Source of the DNA: Amycolatopsis acidiphila | Lineage (GTDB): Bacteria; Actinomycetota; Actinomycetes; Mycobacteriales; Pseudonocardiaceae | DNA length: 64,000 bases | Direction: 5' to 3' | Assembly: GCF_021391495.1 (NCBI RefSeq) | Contig: NZ_CP090063.1 | Coordinates: 1,550,001-1,614,000 of the forward strand | The notes under the pieces: model-generated | What the model was told of the DNA's origin: nothing | The model's database searches: none | What the model saw: only the letters and a program-made list of their open reading frames with translations | Part shown: positions 15,786 through 24,029 of the stretch, piece after piece | How positions within the stretch are numbered: position 1 is the first letter of the stretch | Layout: each line of letters starts with the position of its first letter | Position numbers and translations under genes: made by a program

Positions 15786-16502
15786 TCAGCCGCCCGAGAC
15801 CTCCGCCACCAGGGCCCGCCACTGCGCGTCCGTGTTGAAACCCGCCCCGAGGTCCGGCAGCTCGGCCAGGTCCGCGTTGCTCACGTCGGGGACCTTGGTG
15901 CCCAGCCGGTGCAGCTCCACCGTCACCCGTGCCAGGGTCTCCAGCGCGATCGTCCGCACCACGGCCTCCTCGACCGTCGCCCCGGTGACCGTCACGCCGT
16001 GTCCCCGCAGCAGGCACACCGGCCGCTCGCCCATCGCCGCCAGCATCTCCTGCGCCAGGTCGCGCCGCCGGATCAGCACCGACCGCGGGTACACCGGCAC
16101 GCCGCCCGCGGCGAGCCGCATGCCGGGAATGTCGAACGCGCCGTAGACCGGCCGCAGCGGCAGGCCCGCCAGCCCGCAGAGGAGCATCGCCGGCGGATGG
16201 GCGTGCACCACCGCGCCCACCGACGGCCGCGCCCGCAGCACCTCGGTGTGGATCGGCAGCTCGTTCGGCACCCGCCACTCGCCGAGCTCGTCGCCCTCGC
16301 CGTCGAGGTCCACCAGCCGGATGTCGGCCACCTCGGTCTGCCGCAGCCCTCGTTCGCGCGGGCCGCGCGTGCGCACCAGCAGGTGCGAATCGTCGACCCG
16401 CACGCTCACGTGCCCGAGGATCCCCTCGACCACCCCGTGCGCGGCCAGGATCCGGCACGCGTCCGAAACCGTCTGCTTGAGACTGTCCACAACGGACCTC
16501 AC
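15786..16502 (-). CDS. Class II aldolase/adducin family protein, similar to 3,4-dihydroxyphthalate decarboxylases
   Basis: 238 residues, the full family length. Metal ligands are visible in VVHAHPP and RGHGVTVTGATVEEAV, and the catalytic Glu region is RVPNELPIHTEV. HVSVRVDDSHLLVRTRGP and PVYGAFDIPGMRLAAGGVPVYPRS fit the decarboxylase-like branch that includes the PhtC/PadC-type enzymes of Gram-positive phthalate catabolism, but a sugar-phosphate aldolase is not excluded. The GTG start at 16502 overlaps the stop of the preceding gene (GTGA). It is the last gene of a three-gene operon with a second decarboxylase-like protein and an MFS carrier, suggesting uptake and decarboxylation of an aromatic or other acid. 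Confidence 0.78.
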   Translation of the reverse strand: MRSVVDSLKQTVSDACRILAAHGVVEGILGHVSVRVDDSHLLVRTRGPRERGLRQTEVADIRLVDLDGEGDELGEWRVPNELPIHTEVLRARPSVGAVVHAHPPAMLLCGLAGLPLRPVYGAFDIPGMRLAAGGVPVYPRSVLIRRRDLAQEMLAAMGERPVCLLRGHGVTVTGATVEEAVVRTIALETLARVTVELHRLGTKVPDVSNADLAELPDLGAGFNTDAQWRALVAEVSGG

Positions 16503-17488
16503 AGCTTGAACGAGTCGGAGGCGGAGGCCAGCACGATCTCCTCGGGAGACCGGACCCGCGAAGCCAGGCCCTGCTCGTAGGAGTAGCGGGCGAAGGTCTC
16601 CAGCACGTGCCGGTTGCGCTCGAGACCGTAGTCCCAGTAACCCGGGCCGAGCGCGTCCAGCGTCTCCTCCAGGTGCTGCTGCAGCCACGGCAACATCACC
16701 TTCAACGCGTTGCGGTGCTTCAGGTCCTCGTACGCCAGCTCCAGCGACGCGGTGAACGCCTTCGTGAGCGAACGCGCGATCCACGGGTTCCGCTCGTGCA
16801 GCTCGCGCCGGAGCACGACAGTGTGCATGATCGGGAAGATCCGCGTCCGCCGGTAGTAGTCCTTCTCCACCGCCGTGAAGTCCTCGAACAGGTGCCGGAC
16901 CTGCGGCACCCGGCCGAAGCACGATGGCTGGCTGGCGCTGCAGATCGCGTCGATCTCGCCGTCGGCCAGCATCTCCGAGAGCGTCTGGTCCGGGCCGATC
17001 GGCGTGACGCTGATCGAGTCGGGCAGGTCGAGCCGGATCTTCTCGTCCCGTCCCGGCTCCTCGATGCCGCCGGTGAAGTACTGCACCGAGTCCACCGGCA
17101 CGCCGTACTCCTCGGCGAGGATCCCGCGCTGCCACACCCCGGCCGTCATCTGGTACTCCGGCGTGCCGATGCGCTTACCGACCAGGTCCGCGGGCTTGTC
17201 GATGCCGCCGGCGGTGTTGACGTAGATCGACTGGTGCCGGAAGAACCGCGACGGGAACACCGGCAGCGCCACGAACGGCGGCTCGTCCTGGTTCAGGGTC
17301 AGCAGGTACGACGACAGGCTCATCTCGCAGACGTCGAACTCCTGGTGGCGCAGCTGGCGGTAGAACGTCTCCTCGACCGGCAGTGACAGGAAGTTCAGGT
17401 CGATGCCCTCGGGTCGCACGCGCCCGTCCTGCAGTGCGCGCATCCGGTCGTAGTCCCAGCAGGCGAAGGAGAGCTGGAGACGGTTCAT
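16499..17488 (-). CDS. 4,5-dihydroxyphthalate decarboxylase-like (periplasmic-binding-protein fold) enzyme
   Basis: 329 residues. The N-terminus reads LSFACWDYDRMRALQDGRVRPEGIDLNFLSL and then RHQEFDVCEMSLSSYLLTL; this combination is the hallmark of the Pht5-type decarboxylases, which share the type II solute-binding fold but have no signal peptide. PADLVGKRIGTPEYQMTAGVWQRGILAEEYGV and IFPIMHTVVLRRELHERNPWIARSL follow the same family. Many proteins annotated as ABC substrate-binding proteins look like this; no signal peptide or permease genes are here, so an enzyme is more likely. The start overlaps the MFS stop (ATGA) and its stop overlaps the next start (GTGA). Confidence 0.78.
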   Translation of the reverse strand: MNRLQLSFACWDYDRMRALQDGRVRPEGIDLNFLSLPVEETFYRQLRHQEFDVCEMSLSSYLLTLNQDEPPFVALPVFPSRFFRHQSIYVNTAGGIDKPADLVGKRIGTPEYQMTAGVWQRGILAEEYGVPVDSVQYFTGGIEEPGRDEKIRLDLPDSISVTPIGPDQTLSEMLADGEIDAICSASQPSCFGRVPQVRHLFEDFTAVEKDYYRRTRIFPIMHTVVLRRELHERNPWIARSLTKAFTASLELAYEDLKHRNALKVMLPWLQQHLEETLDALGPGYWDYGLERNRHVLETFARYSYEQGLASRVRSPEEIVLASASDSFKL

Positions 17489-18900
17489 GTGGTGATCCCT
17501 TCGAGATCGGACGTGGCGACGGGTGTGGCTCGCCGTCGCCGGGCAAGGGGGACGCACAGCAGCAGCGCGACGATCGCGCAGAGCCCGCAGGCCGCGAAGC
17601 CCGCGAGGTACGAACTGAGCGCCGGGGTCCCGGCGGGAGTGGTCAGGCTCGCGAACAACACGCCCGCGACGGCGCTGCCGACGGAGTTGCCCACCGCGTA
17701 CATCACGACCGAGAGCCCGAGCGCGATGCCGGACTCCGCGGCCGGAACCGCCCGCAGCACCAGCAGTTGCGTCGCGGCGAGGGCGACCGCGAGGCCCATC
17801 GAGTCGAAGCCGAGCGACACCAGTTCGAGGACCGGCACCGCGTGCCCGAGCGCGAACCCGACGAAGCCGATGGTGATCGAGACGAAGCCGATCGCCGAGG
17901 TCAGCACCAGCCCGCGGGGCCGTGCCCCGCGCAGCACGAAGATGCCGAGCACACTGCCGACGGCCTGCGGCAGCGCGAACCAGCCCGCGGTCAGGCTGCC
18001 CCAGCCGTAGCCGAACCCGGACGCGAGCGGCGTCTGCGCGAGTCGGGTCACCGCGGACAGGGAGCCGTAGATGCCGAACGCGATGAGGAACGTCATGGCG
18101 TAGGGGAGGGCGACCTCGGGGCGCAGCAGGTACGAGACATCGATGAGCGGCGTGCGCGCGGTGCGCTCGCGCCACCACCACAGGGCGCCCAGCGCGATGC
18201 CACCGATCAGCAGGCCGAGCACCTGGCCCGAGCCCCACCCCCAGGAGGGGCCCTGGCTGAGCCCGAGCAGCAGGGCGACGAGTGCCAGCGTCAGCAGCAC
18301 CGCACCGGGCACGTCGAGCCCGCCGCTGGCGCGCTCGGGCGAGTCGCGGACGAAGACCGTCGTCGCGATGAGGCCGAGCAGGCTCACCCCCGCGCCGATG
18401 ACGAAGAACAGGTGCCAGTTCTGCGGGTGGATGCCGACGACGGCGCCGATCAGCAGACCCGCGGCGATGCCGAGGCCGGTGCCGACGTGGATGGCGCTGA
18501 TCGCGGTGTGCGCCCGCTTCGGCGGCAGCGTGTCGCTCGCGATCGCTTCCGGGAGCGCGAGCATGGGCAGCTGGGCGCCGATGAGCACGCGGCCGACCAG
18601 GACGAGCGGCAGGCTGGTCGCGAAGCTGTCGATCACGCAGCCGGCCAGCACGAGCCCCATCGCCAGCAGGATGACGGGCTTCTTGCCGATCAGGTCGGCG
18701 AGCCGGGTGAGCACCGCGAGGAACACCGCGCCGGACAGCAGGCCGGACGTGAGGATCCACGAGGTGCCGGCGGCGGAGGTGTGCAGGGCCTTGCCTATCG
18801 AGGGCAGCAGCGGCAGCAGGCCGACCTGGACCAGCTGAAGGGCGAAACCCAGATAGGTCAACGTGATCACGGCGGCGCGGCCGTTGACTGGTGTGCTCAT
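17485..18900 (-). CDS. MFS transporter of the decarboxylase operon
   Basis: 471 residues, about 14 predicted membrane helices. Visible landmarks are the loop 2-3 motif LTRLADLIGKKPVILLAMG, the helix 4 region LPLVLVGRVLIGAQLPMLALPEAIASDTLPPKRAHTAISA, and a second-half motif with FALPQAVGSVLGIFVLRGARPRG. It belongs to the DHA2-like group; here its operon partners suggest import of the acid that the two decarboxylase-like enzymes act on, though export is possible. It is the first gene of the operon, 101 bp from the divergent PadR gene. Its stop overlaps the next start. Confidence 0.87.
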   Translation of the reverse strand: MSTPVNGRAAVITLTYLGFALQLVQVGLLPLLPSIGKALHTSAAGTSWILTSGLLSGAVFLAVLTRLADLIGKKPVILLAMGLVLAGCVIDSFATSLPLVLVGRVLIGAQLPMLALPEAIASDTLPPKRAHTAISAIHVGTGLGIAAGLLIGAVVGIHPQNWHLFFVIGAGVSLLGLIATTVFVRDSPERASGGLDVPGAVLLTLALVALLLGLSQGPSWGWGSGQVLGLLIGGIALGALWWWRERTARTPLIDVSYLLRPEVALPYAMTFLIAFGIYGSLSAVTRLAQTPLASGFGYGWGSLTAGWFALPQAVGSVLGIFVLRGARPRGLVLTSAIGFVSITIGFVGFALGHAVPVLELVSLGFDSMGLAVALAATQLLVLRAVPAAESGIALGLSVVMYAVGNSVGSAVAGVLFASLTTPAGTPALSSYLAGFAACGLCAIVALLLCVPLARRRRATPVATSDLEGITT

Positions 18901-18956
18901 GGCGGGGACTCCGTTGTCGTTGGTCGAGCAGGGCCGTACGCTAGCGGCGGCTCAGA

Positions 18957-18990
18957 ATATATGTCAACATTTACGTATCGAGTTACATAT
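18957..18990. promoter_or_regulatory. Candidate PadR operator
   Basis: The spacer between the MFS and PadR genes contains ATGTCAACAT (18961-18970) and, farther out, an interrupted pair of AATATATGT and GTTACATAT. ATGT...ACAT arrays are what PadR-family repressors bind, and this AT-rich island is unusual in a ~70% GC window. It lies 12 bp before the PadR start and is inferred to be a shared operator. Confidence 0.6.
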
Positions 18991-19001
18991 TTGGAGGCTC
19001 G

Positions 19002-19583
19002 ATGTCCCTGCGGCACGCGCTGCTCGCCCTGCTCGAGGCGGGTCCGATGACGGGCTACGAGCTGGCCAAGCAGTTCGACCAGTCGGCGGACCGCGTCTGG
19101 CACGCGCCGCATCCGCAGATCTACACGGAGCTGCGCAAGCTCGAGGGCGAAGGCCTGGTGGCCGCGGACGAGCAGCCACGCGGGACGAAGGCGGTGAAGC
19201 GGGCGTACCGGCTGAACCCGGACGGGGAGCGGGAGTTGCGGCGCTGGGTGTCGGAACTCGAGGCGCCGCAACAGGTCCGGGATGCGGCGTACCTCAAGGC
19301 GACGTACTTCGAGTACGCGGAGCCCGCGACCGTGCGGCGGCATTTCGAGCGGCACCGGGCGCACCACGAGGAGCAGCTGCAGCGCTGGGAACGGCATGTG
19401 GCGCAGCTGCAGGCGCGCGAGACGGAGCTGCTCCAGCGGCGCCTGGCGCACGCTTCGGAGTCCGACCACGAGGCGATCGTCGCGTACAAGGTGCACGTCT
19501 ACCAGGGGATGGCCGAACGCGCGCGGACTGAGATCGAGTGGGCAGAGCGGGGCCTGGACCTGGTGGACAAGCTGACTTCTTGA
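19002..19583 (+). CDS. PadR family transcriptional regulator
   Basis: 193 residues. The winged helix is MSLRHALLALLEAGPMTGYELAKQFDQSADRVWHAPHPQIYTELRKLEGEGLVAADEQP, followed by the wing KRAYRLNPDGERELRRWV. The C-terminal half is a long helical dimerisation arm (HRAHHEEQLQRWERHVAQLQARETELLQRRLAH), the subfamily 2 architecture typical of PadR/AphA. PadR-type repressors often sense phenolic or aromatic acids, which fits the adjacent decarboxylase operon. A good TTGGAGG ribosome site lies 7 nt before the ATG. Confidence 0.93.
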   Translation: MSLRHALLALLEAGPMTGYELAKQFDQSADRVWHAPHPQIYTELRKLEGEGLVAADEQPRGTKAVKRAYRLNPDGERELRRWVSELEAPQQVRDAAYLKATYFEYAEPATVRRHFERHRAHHEEQLQRWERHVAQLQARETELLQRRLAHASESDHEAIVAYKVHVYQGMAERARTEIEWAERGLDLVDKLTS

Positions 19584-19602
19584 GGGTTGCCGGGCGGGGC
19601 GC

Positions 19603-20508
19603 TCAGTCCAGGTCGTTCGCGCGTTTCCCGGCTGCCGTGGCAGCTCGTTTGGCGGCTGTGAGCGCCTTGCGGGCCGCGGTCACCTCCGCACGCAGGTCGC
19701 GTTCGGCTTGGGTGGCTTCGTCGAGGCGGGCGCGCAGGTCGGCGATCGTGGCCGCCGCCTCTTCGGCTCGCTGTTCCGCCTCCGACAACGCCTGTTCGGC
19801 TTCGTCCTGGGCTTTGGCCGCCTCGTCCGCCTCCTGGCGCGCCTTTTCGCGGGCTGCCTGGCGGCGCTCCTCTTCACGGGCTGCCTTCTCGCGGGCCGCG
19901 GCCTGACGTTCCTTCTCGCGCGACGGCTTCTCGCGCGACGGCTTCGAAGCCTGCCGCGAAGGCTGCCGCGAGGGCCGCGAAGCCGGCCGCGAAGGCCGCG
20001 AACGCGCGGGAGGCTTCGCCGGCATGACGGCCGCCGTGAGCCACTGCTCCGGCGAGCCCGGCGTCAGCGCCGCGCTCAACTGAGCAGCCCGGACCGCGTC
20101 GAGGGCCTGCTCGTCGGACACCGCGGCCTCGAACGTGTCCTCGACCTGCCGCCCGGTCGCGTCGCTGAACGCGTACCCCGCCTTGCGCGCGAGCCAGTGC
20201 GCCCGCTTGCTCAGCATCTCGATCACCTCGTGCCGCCGCCGCGACAGCGTCCGCAGCTGCGGCCCCGCCAGCTCCTGATGCGCCCGGCGCAACGACTCGC
20301 CCAGTTCGGCGAGCTGGTCGATCTCCTCGGGGCAGTTCCGGCTGACCTGGTTCACCAGCCACGCGGCGACCGTCGGCTTGCGCAGCCCGGCGATCCGGTC
20401 CGCCACCGCGCGGTCCGGTCGCGCCTGCTTGGCTCGCTCGTCGCGAAGCGCGGTGAAGTCCTCGCGCTTCGCGGCGAACAGCTCATCCGCCACCGACTCG
20501 AAGTCCAT
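19603..20508 (-). CDS. Conserved actinobacterial coiled-coil protein, function unknown
   Basis: 301 residues. The N-terminal ~160 residues form a conserved helical domain (DFESVADELFAAKREDFTALRDERAKQAR; RIAGLRKPTVAAWLVNQVSR; RHEVIEMLSKRAHWLARKAGYAFS). A low-complexity basic linker (~165-200: repeated PSR/KPSREK) leads to a long Ala/Glu/Lys/Arg coiled coil (REKAAREEERRQAAREKARQEADEAAKAQ). No catalytic motif, signal peptide or membrane segment is visible. Similar proteins occur across actinobacteria as hypotheticals; a nucleoid or scaffolding role is possible but unproven. It is convergent with the PadR gene. Confidence 0.8.
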   Translation of the reverse strand: MDFESVADELFAAKREDFTALRDERAKQARPDRAVADRIAGLRKPTVAAWLVNQVSRNCPEEIDQLAELGESLRRAHQELAGPQLRTLSRRRHEVIEMLSKRAHWLARKAGYAFSDATGRQVEDTFEAAVSDEQALDAVRAAQLSAALTPGSPEQWLTAAVMPAKPPARSRPSRPASRPSRQPSRQASKPSREKPSREKERQAAAREKAAREEERRQAAREKARQEADEAAKAQDEAEQALSEAEQRAEEAAATIADLRARLDEATQAERDLRAEVTAARKALTAAKRAATAAGKRANDLD

Positions 20509-20824
20509 CGCGCCCAGTCAAGCACGACAGCCCGTGCCACACCGCGTAGCGCGGCCACAGATTGGCGTAGACCATTGCGCACGGTCGCCGCGCGCCTGGT
20601 CAGGCCACTCTTTCGAGTGACGAGCGCGCCCCCGCGGCGAAATGTCGAATTGCCCGGACACGACCTCCAGGTGGGCTGGACCGGCCGGGAAAACGATTGC
20701 TCCAGCCGGCTGGATATCAACGATCGATAACGAAACAATTGCAAGCCGGTCCTGCCTCTTCCATCGGGAGTACCCGGTCCTGGGCGAGCCTGGAAAAGCG
20801 GCGCCGGCTGCTAGGGTCGCCGAC
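20509..20824. other. 316-bp divergent intergenic region
   Basis: This gap holds the promoters of the coiled-coil gene (minus) and the crotonase gene (plus). A TAGGGT box at 20812-20817 sits 7 nt before the crotonase ATG, compatible with a leaderless start. A less GC-rich stretch around 20690-20740 is the only other notable point. I see no ORF, relic, hairpin terminator or RNA gene. Confidence 0.5.
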
Positions 20825-21601
20825 ATGAGCGAGGCGGTGCGCGTCGAGCGCCGGGGTCCGGTGTCCACGGTGATCCTGCATCGCCCCGAGGCCCGCAACG
20901 CCGTCGACGGACCCACGGCGGCCGCGCTGGTCCGCGCCTTCGAGGAGTTCGACGCCGACGGCGACGCGTCGGTCGCCGTGCTCTGGGGCGAGGGCGGCAC
21001 GTTCTGCGCGGGTGCCGATCTCAAGGCGTTCGGCACCGAGCGGATGAACCGGCTCGCCGCGGACGGCCCCGGTCCGATGGGGCCGACGCGGCTGCGGCTC
21101 GGCAAGCCCGTCATCGCCGCCGTCGCAGGTCACGCGGTCGCGGGTGGTCTCGAGCTGGCTCTGTGGTGCGATCTGAGGGTGGCCGCCGAGGACGCGGTCT
21201 TCGGCGTGTTCTGCCGCCGCTGGGGAGTGCCGCTGATCGACGGCGGCACGGTCCGGCTGCCCCGGCTCATCGGCACCAGCCAGGCCATGGACCTGGTGCT
21301 CACCGGCAGGCCCGTCGAGGCGGCCGAGGCGTTGCGGATGGGGCTGGCGAACCGCGTCGTGCCTGCCGGGCAGGAGCGGGCCGCGGCCGAGGAGCTCGCC
21401 GCCGGAATCGCCCGGTTCCCGCAGACCTGCCTGCGCAACGACAGGCTGTCGCTGCTGGCGCAGCACGGGCGCACCGAGGAGGAAGCGCTTTCCGTGGAAT
21501 GGCGGTACGGAATGGTGTCCGCCGAGTCCGACGCGGGCGCGGGAGCGGGTCGTTTCGCGGCCGGCGCCGGCCGCGGCGGATCATTCGCGGATATCGACTA
21601 G
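20825..21601 (+). CDS. Enoyl-CoA hydratase/isomerase (crotonase) family protein
   Basis: 258 residues. The crotonase fold is clear: VSTVILHRPEARNAVDGPTAAALVRAFEEFDAD, oxyanion-hole segment GGTFCAGADLKAFG, and VAGHAVAGGLELALWCDLRVAAEDAVFGVF. The first catalytic Glu of hydratases (GGLEL) is kept. The second, in the FG-PE segment, is not evident, as the aligned stretch reads FCRRWGVPLIDGG, so the reaction may be isomerisation or another crotonase chemistry. The longer frame upstream lacks coding character; ATG 20825 gives the normal N-terminus. It is monocistronic as far as I can see. Confidence 0.88.
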   Translation: MSEAVRVERRGPVSTVILHRPEARNAVDGPTAAALVRAFEEFDADGDASVAVLWGEGGTFCAGADLKAFGTERMNRLAADGPGPMGPTRLRLGKPVIAAVAGHAVAGGLELALWCDLRVAAEDAVFGVFCRRWGVPLIDGGTVRLPRLIGTSQAMDLVLTGRPVEAAEALRMGLANRVVPAGQERAAAEELAAGIARFPQTCLRNDRLSLLAQHGRTEEEALSVEWRYGMVSAESDAGAGAGRFAAGAGRGGSFADID

Positions 21602-21870
21602 CTCATCTGTTCGAAACAAGCTGACGGCTGGCGCTGGTCACTTTCCGTCACGGAAACCAGGCATGCTTTCGGACGATGTCGTCACGGCCCGTGTCCGTGC
21701 CAGCATGGGCCGAGTGAGTGATCTTTCCCGCGCGGGCACGGCAAACCGTGGTTGTGATCGGCCGCTCAAAGCGGTCTGGGTCTCGTTCGCGAGCCAATTC
21801 GGGTACCGGCGCGGCAAACTGGGTATTGCCAAGTGTGTTCGCTCGTAACTGGGAAAGGGGGACTCCGACC

Positions 21871-22479
21871 GTGAACGGACCATTCGGGCGTTTCGCTCGA
21901 TTCTGGCGCCGTATCCACCTTGGTCGTAATCCGTTGGCCAGACGCTCCGACCGGGTCGAGGCGGGGTTGTTGATCGTCGTCGTCCTTGGCCTGCTGATCG
22001 CGCTTCCGCTCGCCGCGCTCGTCGGTTCCAACACCTATCGCGGCCAGCTCGCCGTTTCGGCCGAGCAGCGGACTTCGCGTCACCTCACCACCGCGACCCT
22101 CATGGAGGACGCGCCGACACCCGTGCCCGCCACCGACGGCGCGTACCTCAGCGCCGGCAGCGGTTCGGCCGGGGTGTCCGCCCGCTGGGCGCTGCCCGGC
22201 GGTGCCGAGCGCGTCGGCACCGTGACCGCCGACCCCGGCGCCACCGCCGGCACGCAGGTTCCGGTGTGGCTCTCCGGTGCGGGGGATCCCGTCCCGGCGC
22301 CGATGACGCCGTCCGACGCGGCCACCACGAGTGTTCTCGCCGGCGTCTTCGCTTGGCTGGTGATCGCGCTGGGGCTCACCGCGGTGTACTGGACGGCGCG
22401 ACTGGTGCTGGACCGTCGCCGTGCCGTCCGCTGGGACCGCGAATGGCTGTACGCCGGGGATCGCTGGGCTCGCTCCTGA
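21871..22479 (+). CDS. Rv1733c-like integral membrane protein
   Basis: 202 residues with two membrane segments: VEAGLLIVVVLGLLIALPLAALVG near the N-terminus and TSVLAGVFAWLVIALGLTAVYWTARLVLD near the C-terminus, with a ~110-residue external loop. The N-terminal RNPLARRSDRVEA is the signature of the Rv1733c family (a dormancy-regulon antigen in mycobacteria). The upstream in-frame extension lacks coding character. GTG 21871 has a GGAAAGGGGGA ribosome site 9 nt before it. Actinomycetes carry many paralogues of unknown function. It is convergent with the AlkB gene. Confidence 0.83.
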   Translation: MNGPFGRFARFWRRIHLGRNPLARRSDRVEAGLLIVVVLGLLIALPLAALVGSNTYRGQLAVSAEQRTSRHLTTATLMEDAPTPVPATDGAYLSAGSGSAGVSARWALPGGAERVGTVTADPGATAGTQVPVWLSGAGDPVPAPMTPSDAATTSVLAGVFAWLVIALGLTAVYWTARLVLDRRRAVRWDREWLYAGDRWARS

Positions 22480-22495
22480 CCGAAGCCCGGCGGGG

Positions 22496-23122
22496 TCAGC
22501 GGACCCCGCGTGGCCGGAACTGAATACTGATCCGCGGCCCGACCGGCTTGCCTGTCTTGGGGATGGCGTGTTCCCAGGTGCGCTGGCACGAGCCGCCCAT
22601 GACGATCAGATCGCCGGGCCCGAGGGCCTGGCGAACGGTCTGCCCGCCGCCGCGGGGCCGCAGCAGCAGGCTCCGCGGGGCGCCGACCGACAGGATCGCC
22701 ACCATGGTGTCCTCCGTCGAGCCGCGGCCGATCGTGTCGCCGTGCCACGCCACGCTGTCGCGCCCGTCGCGATACAGGCACAGGCCCGCGGTGCGGAACG
22801 GCTCGCCCAGCTCGTCCGCGTAGTGCTCGCTCAGCGCCGAACGCGCCTCGGTGAGCAAGGGATCGGGCAGCTCGTCGGCCTCGCCGTAGAAGCAGAGCAG
22901 GCGCGGCACGTCGACGACCCGGTCGTACATCCGGCGTCGCTCGGCGTGCCACGGCACGTGCTCCACCAGGTGTTCGAACAGCGTGTCCGCCCCGGCGAGC
23001 CAGTCGGGCAGGACGTCGATCCACGCTCCGTCGCCCAGCGGCGTACGCCGTAGTGCCGACAGCGGCCGGAGCGCGGCCTCCTCGGTCTCCCCGAACAGGG
23101 AACCTTGCAGTCCCATGGTCAT
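22496..23122 (-). CDS. alkB: AlkB-type Fe(II)/2-oxoglutarate DNA dealkylase
   Basis: 208 residues. The dioxygenase signature is complete: VAWHGDTIGRG supplies the H-x-D iron ligands, RTWEHAIPK the distal His, and GPRISIQFRPR the two Arg residues that bind 2-oxoglutarate. LGPGDLIVMGG is the usual strand before the second His. The enzyme oxidatively removes methyl groups from 1-methyladenine and 3-methylcytosine in DNA or RNA. The short N-terminus fits the actinobacterial AlkB2-like type. It lies between the membrane protein gene and the LLM oxidoreductase, 38 bp from the latter's stop. Confidence 0.92.
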   Translation of the reverse strand: MTMGLQGSLFGETEEAALRPLSALRRTPLGDGAWIDVLPDWLAGADTLFEHLVEHVPWHAERRRMYDRVVDVPRLLCFYGEADELPDPLLTEARSALSEHYADELGEPFRTAGLCLYRDGRDSVAWHGDTIGRGSTEDTMVAILSVGAPRSLLLRPRGGGQTVRQALGPGDLIVMGGSCQRTWEHAIPKTGKPVGPRISIQFRPRGVR

Positions 23123-23159
23123 AGCGGGAAGTCTACACGCACTTCGAACACCTGTTCGC

Positions 23160-24026
23160 CTAACGAGAGATCGACGCGGCGATCAGCTCGTCGGCGACCC
23201 ACTGCGCGACGTCGGCGGGGTAGGGCGCCGGCAGTCCGAGGACGAGGTGCTGGAAACCGGCGTCGATCGCCTGGCTGATCGCGTCCTTCGTGCCGCCGGG
23301 CTGGTCGTAGGCGACCGCGAGGTGGATCGAGCGGGTGACCGAGGCGGGGTCGCGGCCGATCTCCGTGCAGTAGCGGTCCAGCAAAGCGTTGCGCTGCACG
23401 ACGTCCTCGATGTCGCCGCCGGGGATGTTCCACAGGTCGGCGTGCTCGGCGGTCACGCGCAGCACGGCGGCCGAGCGGCCGCCGATGATGATCGGCGGGT
23501 GCGGCCGCTGGACCGGCTTCGGGTTGCCGAAGGCGCCGGTGAGCTGCACGTACTCGCCCTGGAAGTCGAACGGCTCGGGCTCGGTCCACAACCGCCGGAT
23601 CACCGTGCACGCCTCGGCCAGGCTTCCCACGGCATACGCGGAGTCGTGGAAGGGCAGGCCGTGTGCTTCGTACTCGCGCCGGGCCAGCGGGTGGCTGGGG
23701 CGGGAACCCGCGCCGATGCCGAAGTCGAGCCGTCCGCCGGAGACGATGTCGACGGTCGTGGCGATCTTGGCCAGCATCGCGGGCGGCCGGAAGCGGTTGC
23801 TGGTCACCAGCAGGCCGAGGCGTAACCGCCGGGTCTGCGCGGCGAGGGCGGAGAGCAGTGTCCAGCCTTCGTAGGCGGGTCCGGCCGGGTCGCCGCCGAT
23901 CGGCATGAGGTGGTCGAACAGCCACGCGTGCTCGATCTCCGGGATCGTGTCGGCTTCCCGCCAGACCCGCAGGATGTCGTGGTAGTGGACCTGCATGGGG
24001 GCTGTCGCGATGCCGAAGCTGGGCAT
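23160..24026 (-). CDS. LLM class (F420-dependent-type) oxidoreductase
   Basis: 288 residues. The bacterial luciferase-like barrel is shown by FGIATAPMQVHYHDILRVWREADTIPEIEHAWLFDHLMP, RLRLGLLVTSNRFRPPAMLAKIATTVDIVSGGRLDFGIGAGS and PHPPIIIGGRSAAVLRVTAEHADLWN. These are the phrases of F420-dependent members; the window also carries cofC for F420 synthesis. The substrate is unknown. The start lies 3 bp after the stop of the aldo/keto reductase gene, so the two form an operon under the divergent TetR gene. Confidence 0.9.
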   Translation of the reverse strand: MPSFGIATAPMQVHYHDILRVWREADTIPEIEHAWLFDHLMPIGGDPAGPAYEGWTLLSALAAQTRRLRLGLLVTSNRFRPPAMLAKIATTVDIVSGGRLDFGIGAGSRPSHPLARREYEAHGLPFHDSAYAVGSLAEACTVIRRLWTEPEPFDFQGEYVQLTGAFGNPKPVQRPHPPIIIGGRSAAVLRVTAEHADLWNIPGGDIEDVVQRNALLDRYCTEIGRDPASVTRSIHLAVAYDQPGGTKDAISQAIDAGFQHLVLGLPAPYPADVAQWVADELIAASISR

Positions 24027-24029
24027 GGG

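Noticed and set aside
16499..17488. Annotation of the Pht5-like protein as an ABC transporter substrate-binding lipoprotein
   Set aside because: There is no signal peptide or lipobox and no permease or ATPase gene nearby; the N-terminal signature fits the decarboxylase branch better, though the fold is shared.
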